A stretch of DNA of 64,000 nucleotides from Paenibacillus illinoisensis NBRC 15959 (GCF_004000925.1 NZ_BIME01000008.1:1-64000), one strand, 5' to 3'. Positions 25,997 through 34,852 are shown, counted from the stretch's first letter. A program made the numbers and translations. Notes: a model not told the origin generated them from the letters alone.

Positions 25997-26896
25997 TTGG
26001 CTAAACGTGTTAAGGAACCGAAACCGGACTGGATTCGGATTAAATTGACAACCGGCGATAACTATCAGGAAATGAAAACGATGATGCGTTCGAAAACGCT
26101 GCATACAGTATGTGAGGAAGCACGATGCCCAAATATTTATGAATGCTGGGCCAATCGAACAGCTACTTTTATGATTTTGGGCGACATTTGCACACGGGCA
26201 TGCCGCTTTTGCGCTGTAAATACCGGCTTGCCGACGGAACTTGATTTGCAGGAGCCAGAACGCGTCGCAGAAGCTGCGGAGCAAATGAACCTGCAGCACT
26301 GTGTTATTACAAGCGTTGCTCGTGATGATTTGAAGGATGGCGGAGCGACCATTTTTGCCGAGACGGTAAAGGCAGTTCGACGCCGCTTGCCTTTATGTAG
26401 TGTAGAAGTGTTGATTCCGGACTTCCTGGGTGATCGGGATTCCCTGAAAATTGTCATGGATGCCAAACCTGACATTCTCAATCACAACATTGAGACGGTA
26501 GAGCGGTTATCGGACAAAGTCAGAGCCAAGGCCAAATACAAGCGTTCACTTGAATTGCTTGCTCGTGCCAAAGAAATGCAGCCCAACATACCGACCAAAT
26601 CCAGCATCATGCTGGGTGTAGGTGAGGAATATCAGGAAATTTTGCAAACCATGGATGATCTGCGTGCTGTAGATTGTGATATCATGACGATTGGTCAGTA
26701 CCTGCAGCCATCCGAGAAGCATCTGTTTGTTGAGAAGTATTATCCGCCAGAAGAGTTCGCAGCATTGAAGCAGGAAGGACTGAAACGTGGATTCAGCCAC
26801 GTTGAATCCGGACCGATGGTGCGCAGTTCCTACCATGCACATGAACAGGTTAAATCTGCTGCAAAACATGCGGAACAGGCGGCAACACACGCATAA
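25997..26896 (+). CDS. lipA: Lipoyl synthase
   Basis: 299 residues. This radical SAM enzyme inserts two sulfurs into octanoyl groups on E2 and GcvH proteins. The auxiliary cluster cysteines are in CEEARCPNIYEC, the radical SAM motif is CTRACRFC, and the conserved C-terminal RSSYHA is present. The TTG start at 25997 follows AAAGAGGG and gives the family length; the frame stays open upstream without a site. An extended -10 (TGGTATAAT, 25942-25950) lies just upstream. yutD follows without a gap. Confidence 0.95.
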   Translation: MAKRVKEPKPDWIRIKLTTGDNYQEMKTMMRSKTLHTVCEEARCPNIYECWANRTATFMILGDICTRACRFCAVNTGLPTELDLQEPERVAEAAEQMNLQHCVITSVARDDLKDGGATIFAETVKAVRRRLPLCSVEVLIPDFLGDRDSLKIVMDAKPDILNHNIETVERLSDKVRAKAKYKRSLELLARAKEMQPNIPTKSSIMLGVGEEYQEILQTMDDLRAVDCDIMTIGQYLQPSEKHLFVEKYYPPEEFAALKQEGLKRGFSHVESGPMVRSSYHAHEQVKSAAKHAEQAATHA

Positions 26897-26910
26897 TGGA
26901 GGACACTGGA

Positions 26911-27306
26911 TTGGAAGAAGAAAAAAGCACTGAGCAGGTTCAGGACACAGTCCAGGACCAGCCTCAGGATAAACCAGAAGAAAAAGTACAGGAAAAAATC
27001 ATCGTTCAGGTGAACGGTAAAAATTATGAGATTGTGCAGAACCATAAAGAAGGCTGGAACCCGGAAGTTTTCCGCGACCGGTACAGTGAAGTGCTGGAGC
27101 GCTACGATTACATTATCGGAGACTGGGGCTACAGTCAGCTGCGGCTCAAAGGCTTTTATCGTGATAATCATCCCAAAGCCACGAAAGATTCCACCATCTC
27201 CAGCATGGTGGATTATATCAATGAATATTGTAACTTTGGCTGTGCTTACTTTGTTCTTCAGAAGAGCAAAGAACAGCCTCAAGCCAAAGCAAAAAGCGGC
27301 TCCTGA
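26911..27306 (+). CDS. yutD: YutD-family cytoplasmic protein
   Basis: About 131 residues. The first 28 are acidic and low-complexity (EEEKSTEQVQDTVQDQPQDK). The rest is the YutD/DUF1027 domain, with GWNPEVFRDRYSEVLERYDYI, GDWGYSQLRLKGFY and the Cys-containing end YCNFGCAYF. The function is unknown. The gene pair lipA-yutD is conserved in Bacillus. I prefer the TTG at 26911 because GGAGGA lies 7 bases upstream; an ATG at 26896 overlaps the lipA stop and contains that site. Confidence 0.85.
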   Translation: MEEEKSTEQVQDTVQDQPQDKPEEKVQEKIIVQVNGKNYEIVQNHKEGWNPEVFRDRYSEVLERYDYIIGDWGYSQLRLKGFYRDNHPKATKDSTISSMVDYINEYCNFGCAYFVLQKSKEQPQAKAKSGS

Positions 27307-27322
27307 GAAGGGCCGCTTTTTT
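27291..27322. terminator. Bidirectional terminator of yutD and nadK
   Basis: AAAAAGCGGC pairs with GCCGCTTTTT; the left arm overlaps the end of yutD. Both strands have a T-run. Confidence 0.85.
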
Positions 27323-27386
27323 GTGCATGTTATTATATCCGGGAGTATTCTTTGGTGAACAACAATCAGCTTGTTTCCGAACCAGG

Positions 27387-28190
27387 CTAGTCCAAAAAGG
27401 CAGTGCGAACCCGGTTCCAAAACGGATAGGGGCGATATCGGGCAAAGCTTACCTTGTGACTTGCTACCTGACAACGTACGGAGATCAGATCCTCCACCAT
27501 GACATTGACATGATCGATTGTCAGCAGCAGCCTTTGGTCCTTACGCGAGAAAATGTCACAGTGATGGTGCTTGGGCAAAATAACCGGTGAACCCAGCGTC
27601 CGATAGACACGGTTATTGATTGAAGCAATTTCAGCAATCTGAATTGCCTCAATGGTCGGATGTACCATGGCACCACCCAGGGCCTTATTATAGGCTGTAC
27701 TGCCTGAAGGCGTGGATACGCAGATCCCGTCACCCCGGAACATCTCAAATGTCACGTCATTAATGTCGACTTGGGCTACGACCGTACCGTCCACACCTTT
27801 TAACGTAAATTCATTTAAGGCAATATAGGAGGTGTTACCCGATTTTTTACGAATTTCAAGCTCCAGCAGCGGGTATTCTACAATTCGGGGTTTGAGTCGT
27901 TCGGGATCCCCTTTTCCGCTCATCAATCGTACCAATTCCTGTAATTCGTCCTTCTTCCAGTCGGCATAAAAACCGAGATGGCCTGTATGAACCCCAACAA
28001 AAGCAATGTCCGGGATCCGGTCGATGAAATTGTGAAATGCCTGCAGCATTGTACCATCGCCTCCGATGGAGATAACAATCTCCGGCGATTCTGCATCCAG
28101 CTTGAACCCTTCTTCTTTTGCCAGCGCATGAAACTGCTGACTCAGATCAATCGATAACTGGTCTCCGCGGTCTTGAACATAGTATCTCAA
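27387..28190 (-). CDS. nadK: NAD kinase
   Basis: 267 residues. It phosphorylates NAD to NADP using ATP. The GGDGT motif lies in VISIGGDGTMLQAF (around residue 45), LNEFTLKG contains the conserved NE, and CVSTPSGSTAYNKALGGA is the NAD-binding loop. The start is TTG at 28190 with AAAGGAG upstream. As the NADP supplier it complements the two G6PDH genes, but it is not in their operon. It may be cotranscribed with ylbJ, 107 bases upstream. Confidence 0.93.
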   Translation of the reverse strand: MRYYVQDRGDQLSIDLSQQFHALAKEEGFKLDAESPEIVISIGGDGTMLQAFHNFIDRIPDIAFVGVHTGHLGFYADWKKDELQELVRLMSGKGDPERLKPRIVEYPLLELEIRKKSGNTSYIALNEFTLKGVDGTVVAQVDINDVTFEMFRGDGICVSTPSGSTAYNKALGGAMVHPTIEAIQIAEIASINNRVYRTLGSPVILPKHHHCDIFSRKDQRLLLTIDHVNVMVEDLISVRCQVASHKVSFARYRPYPFWNRVRTAFLD

Positions 28191-28297
28191 GATGAAAGCT
28201 CCTTTGTGGTCATTATATTACCGATGATAATCAATTCCAGAGCAGAACACAACGCTTGGACTGATATTCATTCGAAATATATGTGCGCAAGCAGGGC

Positions 28298-29554
28298 TTA
28301 TTTTTGGAATCGTCTTGGGAAGAGTAGGATACGAAGCAGAGAAAAGAACAGCAGCAAAAGCAGCACGCCACCAAGGATCACGAATCCGAACCATATAATT
28401 TGTCCCGCATCTGGTGAGTATATTGCTGCTGTAGCTACAGGTGAAGAGCTGGTCTCACTTATGGCGGGCCATGCGGCTTGACCCATTAAAGGTACCCAAA
28501 GTAATAAAACAAGTACAGGTGCGATTAGAGCATGTATGGCTCTCGCAAACAGAAACGGCCCATATCGCATCGGTGTGTTGCTGAGTATGCTCATGATCTG
28601 GGCATGTACCGACAATCCTCCCCAGGACAACACAAATGCAGCAGCGGCTGCCTTATAAACAAGAGGGACGGCTGTACCTGCTCCTCCCGCTTCCTTGGCA
28701 CCAAGAGTCACTTCAAACAAACCACCTACAAGACTCTGCGATAAGGCAGGCGGCAAGTTCATGAAGGTGAGCAGCTGCTCTGTCATTTGATACAGCACGC
28801 CAAGTGATCCGGTCTGTACAAGTAACTCCATCATGACAGAGAAGAATACAACAAGCCCACCTACGATAATAATAAGGCGAAGGGATGAGGAGACGGCCTG
28901 GCGCAGTAGTTCTCCGAATGCACGCCCATCTGCCATTCGTGCCTCATGCATGGCATGGATAGCCTGTATGAGTCTGCTGCCCTTTGGCTTCACGGTTGAG
29001 GTTGAAGGCGTAGGGGATGGAGAAGATGAGCTAGCTGCCCTTCCATGGAATCGCATGAGCAGACCAACGATGAAGGCAGCGGCATAGTGAGAAGCGACCA
29101 GAACCGGAGCAACGGCTACATTGTGAAAAAAACCGACGGATACTGCACCGATCATGAAGATGGGATCGGATGAAGTAGTGAAGGCCACGAGCCGCTCACC
29201 CTCTTCCCGCGTGACCAGCTTTTGATCCCATAATTGAGCGGTTAATTTCGCTCCTGTCGGATAGCCGGAAGCGCAGCTGACCGCGAATACAAAACCTCCG
29301 CTCCCTGGAACACGAAACAGGGGGCGCATGAGTGGATTTAACAGGGTCCCGAGAAAATGGACAATGCCGAAACCGAGCAGCAGCTCAGAAAGAACCAGAA
29401 AGGGAAAAAGGGATGGGAATAACACATCCCACCAGATGGAGAGCCCTCTTACACTTGCATGCCAGGTCTCTGCAGGGAACAGGACCATAAGAAAACAGAG
29501 AACGAGGAGAGCGAGTGTAATCAGAACATGGGTAAGTTTGTATGAAGCTGCCAT
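28298..29554 (-). CDS. ylbJ: Sporulation integral membrane protein YlbJ
   Basis: 418 residues with about ten membrane helices and two nucleoside-recognition (Gate) repeats: SLFPFLVLSELLLGFG and SCASGYPTGAKLTAQLWD in the first half. YlbJ is made in the mother cell and is needed for heat-resistant spores. A Ser/Pro-rich loop (about residues 175-195) is longer than usual. AAAGGAGAGG precedes the ATG. nadK lies downstream on the same strand. Confidence 0.9.
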   Translation of the reverse strand: MAASYKLTHVLITLALLVLCFLMVLFPAETWHASVRGLSIWWDVLFPSLFPFLVLSELLLGFGIVHFLGTLLNPLMRPLFRVPGSGGFVFAVSCASGYPTGAKLTAQLWDQKLVTREEGERLVAFTTSSDPIFMIGAVSVGFFHNVAVAPVLVASHYAAAFIVGLLMRFHGRAASSSSPSPTPSTSTVKPKGSRLIQAIHAMHEARMADGRAFGELLRQAVSSSLRLIIIVGGLVVFFSVMMELLVQTGSLGVLYQMTEQLLTFMNLPPALSQSLVGGLFEVTLGAKEAGGAGTAVPLVYKAAAAAFVLSWGGLSVHAQIMSILSNTPMRYGPFLFARAIHALIAPVLVLLLWVPLMGQAAWPAISETSSSPVATAAIYSPDAGQIIWFGFVILGGVLLLLLFFSLLRILLFPRRFQK

Positions 29555-29661
29555 GCATACCTCTCCTTTATATGATAATGGTCGTTAAGCCTGCTGAAGT
29601 GAGTGTCGCTTGTGCCATCAATATATGAACCAAGGCGGACAAACAGTACAAATTAATATCC

Positions 29662-29675
29662 GGAAAGCGCTTGCA
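29662..29675. promoter_or_regulatory. Strong cre-like site
   Basis: GGAAAGCGCTTGCA matches the CcpA cre consensus at 13 of 14 positions by eye. It lies 107 bases upstream of ylbJ (minus strand) and 105 bases upstream of the 31-residue ORF (plus strand). An extended -10 (TGCTAAAAT, 29703-29711) 28 bases to its right points to the small gene. Confidence 0.6.
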
Positions 29676-29780
29676 AAAATGGCTGTATTTTTAAACGATG
29701 TATGCTAAAATGATAAAAAACGCCTGAACGTCACCTATTTGTCCAATAGGGTGAAATTCAAATCGGATGGAGTGATGATT

Positions 29781-29876
29781 ATGAGTCTTGTCACCGGAAT
29801 CCTGGTCTGTGCTTTTGTCTATGTGATACGTGCCTCGCTTGTACGCTCTGAAGAAGAGGACTGGCGAAGTTATTAA
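29781..29876 (+). CDS. 31-residue membrane peptide, unrecognised
   Basis: The peptide is MSLVTGILVCAFVYVIRASL followed by VRSEEEDWRSY. One hydrophobic helix (about residues 3-16) with a Cys is followed by basic and acidic residues. A good ribosome site (GATGGAGTGATG) precedes the ATG, and a strong terminator starts 14 bases after the stop, so this looks like a real monocistronic gene. A cre-like site and an extended -10 lie upstream. I do not recognise the family. It could be a small regulatory membrane peptide; a type I toxin is less likely without an antisense RNA. Confidence 0.65.
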   Translation: MSLVTGILVCAFVYVIRASLVRSEEEDWRSY

Positions 29877-29889
29877 TGGAATATATGGT

Positions 29890-29918
29890 GCGCCAATCTT
29901 GCGATTGGTGCTTTTTTT
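29890..29918 (+). terminator. Terminator of the 31-residue peptide gene
   Basis: GCGCCAATC pairs with GATTGGTGC around TTGC, followed by seven T residues. Confidence 0.9.
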
Positions 29919-30117
29919 GTGTCTTCCGAAGTGAAGAGGTTCTAGAGGAAAAGGTACGAAGACATCTTGACTTGCTGATGTTAGATAGGACTTTTGGGAT
30001 TTTTTTGATAGAATGAAGATAAAGGTGATGGCAACCTGATCTCGATTTTGTTTTCACATTTAAGCATTGATGTGTAAGATATGCCAAAATTCGACACGAC
30101 TAGTGAGGGTTAGATGA

Positions 30118-30495
30118 ATGAATCCCAATCTGAGTATTTATGAAAATCTGGGCGGAGAGCAGGGTGTTCGGGCATTAGTTGAAGCCTTTTACCCTATAGT
30201 CCAGCAAAACGAACAACTGGCTCCTCTATTTCCGGAAGATATACAGCCGGTTATGGACAAGCAATACATGTTTTTGTCTCAGTTTTTCGGTGGACCTGCG
30301 TTGTTCTCTGAAGCGTATGGTCATCCGATGATGCGTGCCCGCCATATGCATTTTGAGGTGACCGTTGAACGGGCACACGCCTGGCTGGCATGCATGGATC
30401 AAGCGTTGACACAGATCGGTGTGGAAGAGCCGCTGCATTCTTTTGTCCTGCAGCGTTTGTCGGGGCCGGCACATCATTTTGTGAATACGCCGTAA
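30118..30495 (+). CDS. Group II truncated haemoglobin
   Basis: 125 residues, the normal length. YENLGGEQGVRALVEAFYP opens the 2/2 globin fold, QYMFLSQFFGGPALFSEAYGHPMMRARH contains the proximal His region, and AHAWLACMDQAL holds the conserved Trp of group II (YjbI/GlbO). These proteins bind oxygen or react with NO and peroxide in the cytoplasm. In Bacillus the gene lies next to yjbH; here a DUF2225 gene follows after 38 bases and may be cotranscribed. Confidence 0.93.
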   Translation: MNPNLSIYENLGGEQGVRALVEAFYPIVQQNEQLAPLFPEDIQPVMDKQYMFLSQFFGGPALFSEAYGHPMMRARHMHFEVTVERAHAWLACMDQALTQIGVEEPLHSFVLQRLSGPAHHFVNTP

Positions 30496-30533
30496 CTCCG
30501 AATACAGGTAAAACGGGAGAGGGATGGAAACGA

Positions 30534-31265
30534 GTGGAATTAGAACCTCTATATAAGGTGAAGGTCACATGTCATTATTGTGAAACCGAGTTTGAAACCT
30601 CCAGAGTCAGACCGAGCTTGAAGCGGCCCTATCGGACAGATTCCGATTTTTGTGCCTACTATAAGCTGGAGAATCCGGATTTCTATGTTGTGCGGATCTG
30701 CCCTGAATGCGGGTTTGCATCGACAGAGAACTCGACAGATAAACTGACTGACAAGCAGCGACTTGCGTTCAAGGAACAGATCGGTAATCGTTGGGAGAAG
30801 CGGGATTACAGCGGAGCACGGACACTAGATCAGGCACTGGCCACATACAAGCTCGGTCTATTCTGTGCTCAGGTGATCCAGGAGAAGGATCGCATTGTAG
30901 CAGGACTGCTGCACCATATCGCCTGGTTGTATCGTTACCGGGAAGATCATGAGCAGGAACGGCGCTTTCTGGAGTTTAGTCTGGAAGCTTATGTTAGAGT
31001 GTTCGAGCGGGAAGGCGCGGGCAGTAATGAAGCAAGACTGCTGTACCTGCTTGGTGAGCTGAATCGCAGAGCAGGGCACTTCCACGAGGCCGTCAAATGG
31101 TTCGGGCGTGTCATTCACGATAAACGGATCACGGATGCGGCTATGATTCGGGCATCTAGAGAGCAGTGGGCCCTGCTGAGGGAACAAATGATATCCGGCA
31201 AGATGGAACTGCCTGAAGAAATGATTGAAGCAGATAAAGAGGCTGCTAAGCGCAGCCCCATCTAA
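30534..31265 (+). CDS. DUF2225 protein with zinc-binding cysteines and helical repeats
   Basis: About 243 residues. The N-terminal part has two CxxC pairs (CHYCETEF near residue 12 and CPECGF near residue 55), consistent with a zinc ribbon. The remainder is helical and TPR-like (ARLLYLLGELNRRAGHFHEAVKWFGRVI). The family is typical of Paenibacillus and Clostridia and its function is unknown. I place the start at the GTG at 30534 after GGGAGAGGG; the frame extends upstream over the globin gene without a credible site. Confidence 0.75.
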   Translation: MELEPLYKVKVTCHYCETEFETSRVRPSLKRPYRTDSDFCAYYKLENPDFYVVRICPECGFASTENSTDKLTDKQRLAFKEQIGNRWEKRDYSGARTLDQALATYKLGLFCAQVIQEKDRIVAGLLHHIAWLYRYREDHEQERRFLEFSLEAYVRVFEREGAGSNEARLLYLLGELNRRAGHFHEAVKWFGRVIHDKRITDAAMIRASREQWALLREQMISGKMELPEEMIEADKEAAKRSPI

Positions 31266-31276
31266 TTGAACTTTGA

Positions 31277-31510
31277 TTATTTGCGGACAGGTTTACTGGA
31301 GAGCAGATAATCACTGTCGTTATCAATAACGGTCATGCTGCCATTACAACAAGGAAAGACCAGCAATTTCTTTTTGCCTTCACGAATGCGTACAAGCTCT
31401 CTCGGTTTGAGGGGCAGCAGCACATTGCTTGCTTGGCAAAACGGGCATTGCTGTACATAGATGTCCCCCATGACAATATCATAGGGCCAGCTGTTTTCAA
31501 AAGGGATCAT
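31277..31510 (-). CDS. 77-residue Cys-rich protein, unrecognised
   Basis: The small protein has a CPFC pair (residues 22-25) and a CC pair (54-55) in FPCCNGSM, which could bind one metal ion. It is otherwise polar with several strands. Its ATG overlaps the stop of the YycC-like gene by 4 bases (ATGA), so translation is coupled. I do not recognise a named family. Confidence 0.7.
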   Translation of the reverse strand: MIPFENSWPYDIVMGDIYVQQCPFCQASNVLLPLKPRELVRIREGKKKLLVFPCCNGSMTVIDNDSDYLLSSKPVRK

Positions 31511-31677
31511 TCCTGCTCGCCTTCTGAAGGGGCTGGTTTGGATGCTTCTTCTTTGGCCAATTCGGCAATCTTCTGCAACAGGATGTGCTGGGGCATGTGC
31601 ATCAGGTGCTCAAGCGGTACGCCAAGGGATTCTGCTAATTTGACGGCTGTGTCAGCCGATATTTGTAAGGGTTTCAT
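31507..31677 (-). CDS. YycC-like small protein
   Basis: 56 residues beginning MKPLQISADTAVKLAESLGV and continuing PLEHLMHMPQHILLQKIAEL, the core of the YycC-like family (about 50 residues in Bacillus). A short acidic, Pro-rich tail follows. The function is unknown. TCAGGAGGTAAATGTG precedes the ATG. It is the first gene of a two-gene unit with the Cys-rich protein and is divergent from the M3 peptidase gene. Confidence 0.8.
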   Translation of the reverse strand: MKPLQISADTAVKLAESLGVPLEHLMHMPQHILLQKIAELAKEEASKPAPSEGEQE

Positions 31678-31808
31678 CACATTTACCTCCTGAAAAAGTG
31701 GCTTAAACTATTTCTCTAGTATAGAGATAGAGCACTCATAAAACCAGTTTTTAATTGAAGTATTTTAGCTCAAATCCTTGAATTCCAAAAAGAGAGGTGC
31801 CTTATTAA

Positions 31809-33608
31809 ATGAAAACACCATTAAAACCTGTATGGGATCTGGAGTCCATTTTTAGTGGAGGTTCTTCCTCCGAATCGTTCGCTGCGTACTTGGCCCTGCT
31901 AGAACAGGATGTACGCAAACTTCAAACCCTGTTGATTGAAACCGCTGCACCAAAGACACTTGAAGAAACTTATGCATTCGACGCCATTCTGGAATTACTG
32001 CAGAGCTGTTACATTCGGATTTCGGAAGGTTCTGCATTTGTGTCTTGCCTTTCATCGCAAAATCAGCAGGATAAGAAGGCTACGCAGCTGCAAGGCTCCG
32101 TTAGTACTCTCGGGGCCATGCTGAACAGCAGCAAGTCCCGTTTTGATAACCTTCTTAGTCAGACAGCAGATGACATATGGGAGAAATGGGTTGCTCGCGA
32201 AGATATCAAGCCTTTGGCTTTTGTACTGAATGAGAGCCGGACACAGGCTCGTGAGAAGCTGTCCCCTGAACTTGAAGGCCTTGCGCTGGATCTGGGCGTG
32301 GATGGCTATCATGGTTGGGGCAAGTTCTATAATACGATCGTAAGTAAAGTAAACATTCCGTTTGAACAAAACGGTGAAACGATCATGCTATCCGCCGGAC
32401 AGGCTGCCAACAAGCTGAGTGACAGTGATCGCAACGTGCGTGAAACGGTATTTGCGAGCTGGGAGAAGGCTTGGACGGATGTAGAAGACTTCTGTGCCGA
32501 TACATTAAACCATCTAGCCGGATTCCGTCTGAAGTTATATGAGAACCGCGGCTGGGACGATATTCTCAAAGAACCACTAGCTATCAACCGGATGTCTCGC
32601 CAAACGCTCGATACGATGTGGGACGTTATCAACGGAGCCAAACCGGCACTCGTGAAGTATCTGGAACGTAAGGCGAAGCTGCTGGGTGTGGATAAACTCA
32701 GCTGGAGTGATATTGATGCACCTGTAGGCAAGTCCGGTGGCAAAGTGACTTATGATGAGGCGGCAATCAATATCGTTGAACAATTTGCCAAATTCAGCCC
32801 GAAGCTCTCGAAATTTGCAGAGATGGCGTTTGAGAAACGCTGGATTGAAGCGGAAGATCGCCCAGGCAAACGTCCAGGTGGATTCTGCACTTCTTTGCCG
32901 CTAAGCAAAGCTACCCGCATATTCATGACGTTCTCCGGAACGCCATCCAACGTTTCTACACTTGCGCATGAACTGGGTCATGGTTACCATCAGCATATTA
33001 TGGAAGAGCTGCCTGCACTGAATCAACGTTATGCCATGAATGTGGCGGAGACGGCCTCCACATTTGCCGAGCTGATTGTTGCCGACGCATTGGTGCAGTC
33101 AGCGACAGATGAACAGGAGAAGCTAGCTCTGCTGGAAGATAAGATTCAGCGCAGCGTTGCCTTCTTCATGAATATTCATGCCCGTTTCCTGTTTGAGAAT
33201 CGCTTCTATGAACAGCGCAAAAAAGGCTTGGTTAATGCAGATGAGTTATCCAAGTTGATGGTGGAGGCTCAGCAGGAAGCCTTCTGTGGTGTTCTTGCAA
33301 CGGATCATCCTCACTTCTGGGCATCCAAGCTGCATTTCTATCTGACAGGTGTACCGTTCTACAACTTCCCTTACACCTTTGGCTACATGTTCAGTGCGGG
33401 CATCTACGCCAGAGCACAGCAGGAAGGTACAGCCTTTGCAGACAAATATGATGATTTGCTGCGGGATACCGGGCGAATGACGGTGGAAGAGCTTGCACAG
33501 AAACATCTGGGTACAGATCTGACACAGCCTGACTTTTGGCAAAATGCTGCGAATCTGGTAATTGCCGATATTGAGCAATTTCTTGAAATGACAGCAACCA
33601 CGAAGTGA
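31809..33608 (+). CDS. pepF: M3-family oligoendopeptidase
   Basis: 599 residues, close to PepF (about 600). This cytoplasmic zinc metallopeptidase cleaves medium-sized peptides. The HEXXH motif is His387-Glu-Leu-Gly-His391 (TLAHELGHGYHQ), with the third ligand expected in NVAETASTFAELI. The N-terminal M3B oligopeptidase domain is present. AGAGGTG precedes the ATG. The gene is monocistronic, ending at a long hairpin. Confidence 0.93.
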   Translation: MKTPLKPVWDLESIFSGGSSSESFAAYLALLEQDVRKLQTLLIETAAPKTLEETYAFDAILELLQSCYIRISEGSAFVSCLSSQNQQDKKATQLQGSVSTLGAMLNSSKSRFDNLLSQTADDIWEKWVAREDIKPLAFVLNESRTQAREKLSPELEGLALDLGVDGYHGWGKFYNTIVSKVNIPFEQNGETIMLSAGQAANKLSDSDRNVRETVFASWEKAWTDVEDFCADTLNHLAGFRLKLYENRGWDDILKEPLAINRMSRQTLDTMWDVINGAKPALVKYLERKAKLLGVDKLSWSDIDAPVGKSGGKVTYDEAAINIVEQFAKFSPKLSKFAEMAFEKRWIEAEDRPGKRPGGFCTSLPLSKATRIFMTFSGTPSNVSTLAHELGHGYHQHIMEELPALNQRYAMNVAETASTFAELIVADALVQSATDEQEKLALLEDKIQRSVAFFMNIHARFLFENRFYEQRKKGLVNADELSKLMVEAQQEAFCGVLATDHPHFWASKLHFYLTGVPFYNFPYTFGYMFSAGIYARAQQEGTAFADKYDDLLRDTGRMTVEELAQKHLGTDLTQPDFWQNAANLVIADIEQFLEMTATTK

Positions 33609-33668
33609 CAAATACGGGGAGTGGTACCCAAGCATTTTGAATGAAATGCTTCGTATACTCGTATGTGA

Positions 33669-33723
33669 AAAAGAGAGCTGCACCACATGTTAACCAGCAT
33701 GTGGATGCAGCTCTCTTTGGTTA
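33669..33723 (+). terminator. Terminator of the M3 peptidase gene
   Basis: A long stem, AAAGAGAGCTGCA with TGCAGCTCTCTTT, plus inner CCACATG/CATGTGG. It is followed by GGTTATT, a modest T-run. Confidence 0.75.
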
Positions 33724-33847
33724 TTCTATTCGTGGGACTGATTCGTATAATTTGTCGGATTATCAAGAATTAACTCGTTTTAAAGCATTGGATTGGCAAT
33801 TAATTGTGCAACTTATAGTCATAAATACCCAAGTTTGTTTCATTTTG

Positions 33848-33876
33848 TTGAATGAGTATATTTGTTGTCATATAAT
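33848..33876 (+). promoter_or_regulatory. Promoter of the uncharacterised gene at 33928
   Basis: TTGAAT (33848-33853), 17 bases, TATAAT (33871-33876). Confidence 0.65.
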
Positions 33877-33927
33877 GGTTCGTAAGTCCTTGTTTTGAGG
33901 GATGAAGTGCATAAAGGAGGAGCAATA

Positions 33928-34341
33928 ATGGTAAATATTGACCAGCTTTCATTAGCAAGACAGTTGGATTTGGTGTTTAAAGAACTTGATAAGGAACTGT
34001 CAGGGTTAGACTCAGGTGTAGTTTTTGTGCAAATACGCAATAATGTAATTGGAAAGTTCGGTATTCGACATAATCCGATTTCTGGACGGAATGGACAAAT
34101 GGAAACAGAGGATCAGGGGTTAACTGGAAGTCAGCGCTCCTCATTCCGAGCTATGGCACTTGAGACTTTAAAGTTTAAGCAGAACTGGACACATGGAGAA
34201 ATTTCGTATGACTTCACCGTAAGACAAGGCGTGATTTTGGTGGACGCTACGATGGAATCCAATTACAACATGGCTAACCTTATGATTCGCTACCCTAGAA
34301 CAAATACATATAAGGATTCAGGAATGGAGTCGACATCTTAA
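33928..34341 (+). CDS. Conserved hypothetical protein, 137 residues
   Basis: A soluble protein with no signal peptide or membrane helix. Its middle part is rich in aromatic and polar residues (LKFKQNWTHGEISYDFTVRQG, then VILVDATMESNYNMANLMIR). I recognise it only as a protein resembling others in Paenibacillus-like genomes, with no assigned function. The start at 33928 follows AAAGGAGGAG. It has its own promoter and terminator, so it is a single-gene unit. Confidence 0.7.
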   Translation: MVNIDQLSLARQLDLVFKELDKELSGLDSGVVFVQIRNNVIGKFGIRHNPISGRNGQMETEDQGLTGSQRSSFRAMALETLKFKQNWTHGEISYDFTVRQGVILVDATMESNYNMANLMIRYPRTNTYKDSGMESTS

Positions 34342-34356
34342 TTGTGCAGACATGCA

Positions 34357-34389
34357 CAAAAGCGGCGCTTCCGGAGAAGGCCGCTTTTT
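34357..34389 (+). terminator. Terminator of the gene at 33928
   Basis: AAAAGCGGC pairs with GCCGCTTTTT across a 13-base loop. Confidence 0.85.
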
Positions 34390-34421
34390 GGCTTTAAATC
34401 ATCCAAGCATTAGTCCAGAAC

Positions 34422-34655
34422 TTAAGAACGACCAGACAATTGTTGCTCAGCGATTTGTACCAGACGTTTAGTAATGTATCCACCCAGAGAACCTGTCTCA
34501 CGGGAAGTGTAGTTACCGTAGTAACCGTCTTGTGGAATTGTTACACCCAGCTCTTGCGCAGCTTCTACTTTCAATTGTTGCAGCGCTGCGTTTGCTTGAG
34601 GAACAACCAGATTGTTGGAACGGCTTCCGCTACCTCTGTTTTGACCTCCGTACAT
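34422..34655 (-). CDS. Alpha/beta-type small acid-soluble spore protein
   Basis: 77 residues with the SASP signatures: a GPR protease site region (LKVEAAQELGV) and GYYGNYTSRETGSLGGYITK. These proteins coat spore DNA and protect it from UV and heat. A Gly/Arg/Ser-rich N-terminus (MYGGQNRGSGSRSNN) precedes the core. AAGGAGGTGACACAC precedes the ATG. A sigma-G promoter lies upstream. The core is almost identical to the SASP at 37899. Confidence 0.95.
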   Translation of the reverse strand: MYGGQNRGSGSRSNNLVVPQANAALQQLKVEAAQELGVTIPQDGYYGNYTSRETGSLGGYITKRLVQIAEQQLSGRS

Positions 34656-34685
34656 GTGTGTCACCTCCTTATGGCTTGGTGATGT

Positions 34686-34715
34686 TAGTATGGTTAGAGA
34701 ATGAGGAAATATACG
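34686..34715 (-). promoter_or_regulatory. Sigma-G promoter of SASP gene 1
   Basis: On the minus strand CGTATA (34715-34710), 17 bases, CATACTA (34692-34686). The -10 element is a perfect match to the known sigma-F/G consensus. Confidence 0.7.
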
Positions 34716-34763
34716 TGATATGGCGTAAGGGAATAATTGGGATTTAATTGTAAAGAAACACAT

Positions 34764-34793
34764 GAAAAAAGCCGATCCAGACAGGATCGGCCT
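34764..34793 (-). terminator. Terminator of the aldose epimerase gene
   Basis: GCCGATCC pairs with GGATCGGC; on the minus strand it is followed by TTTTTTCATG. Confidence 0.8.
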
Positions 34794-34852
34794 CTTTGTT
34801 AATAAGGTAAATATTATAGGTGTGTTGTACTACCGTACAAGATTGAAAGGGA

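Noticed and set aside
29781..29918. Type I toxin-antitoxin interpretation of the 31-residue peptide
   Set aside because: No promoter or RNA-like structure for an antisense partner is visible, and the acidic tail is unlike typical type I toxins.
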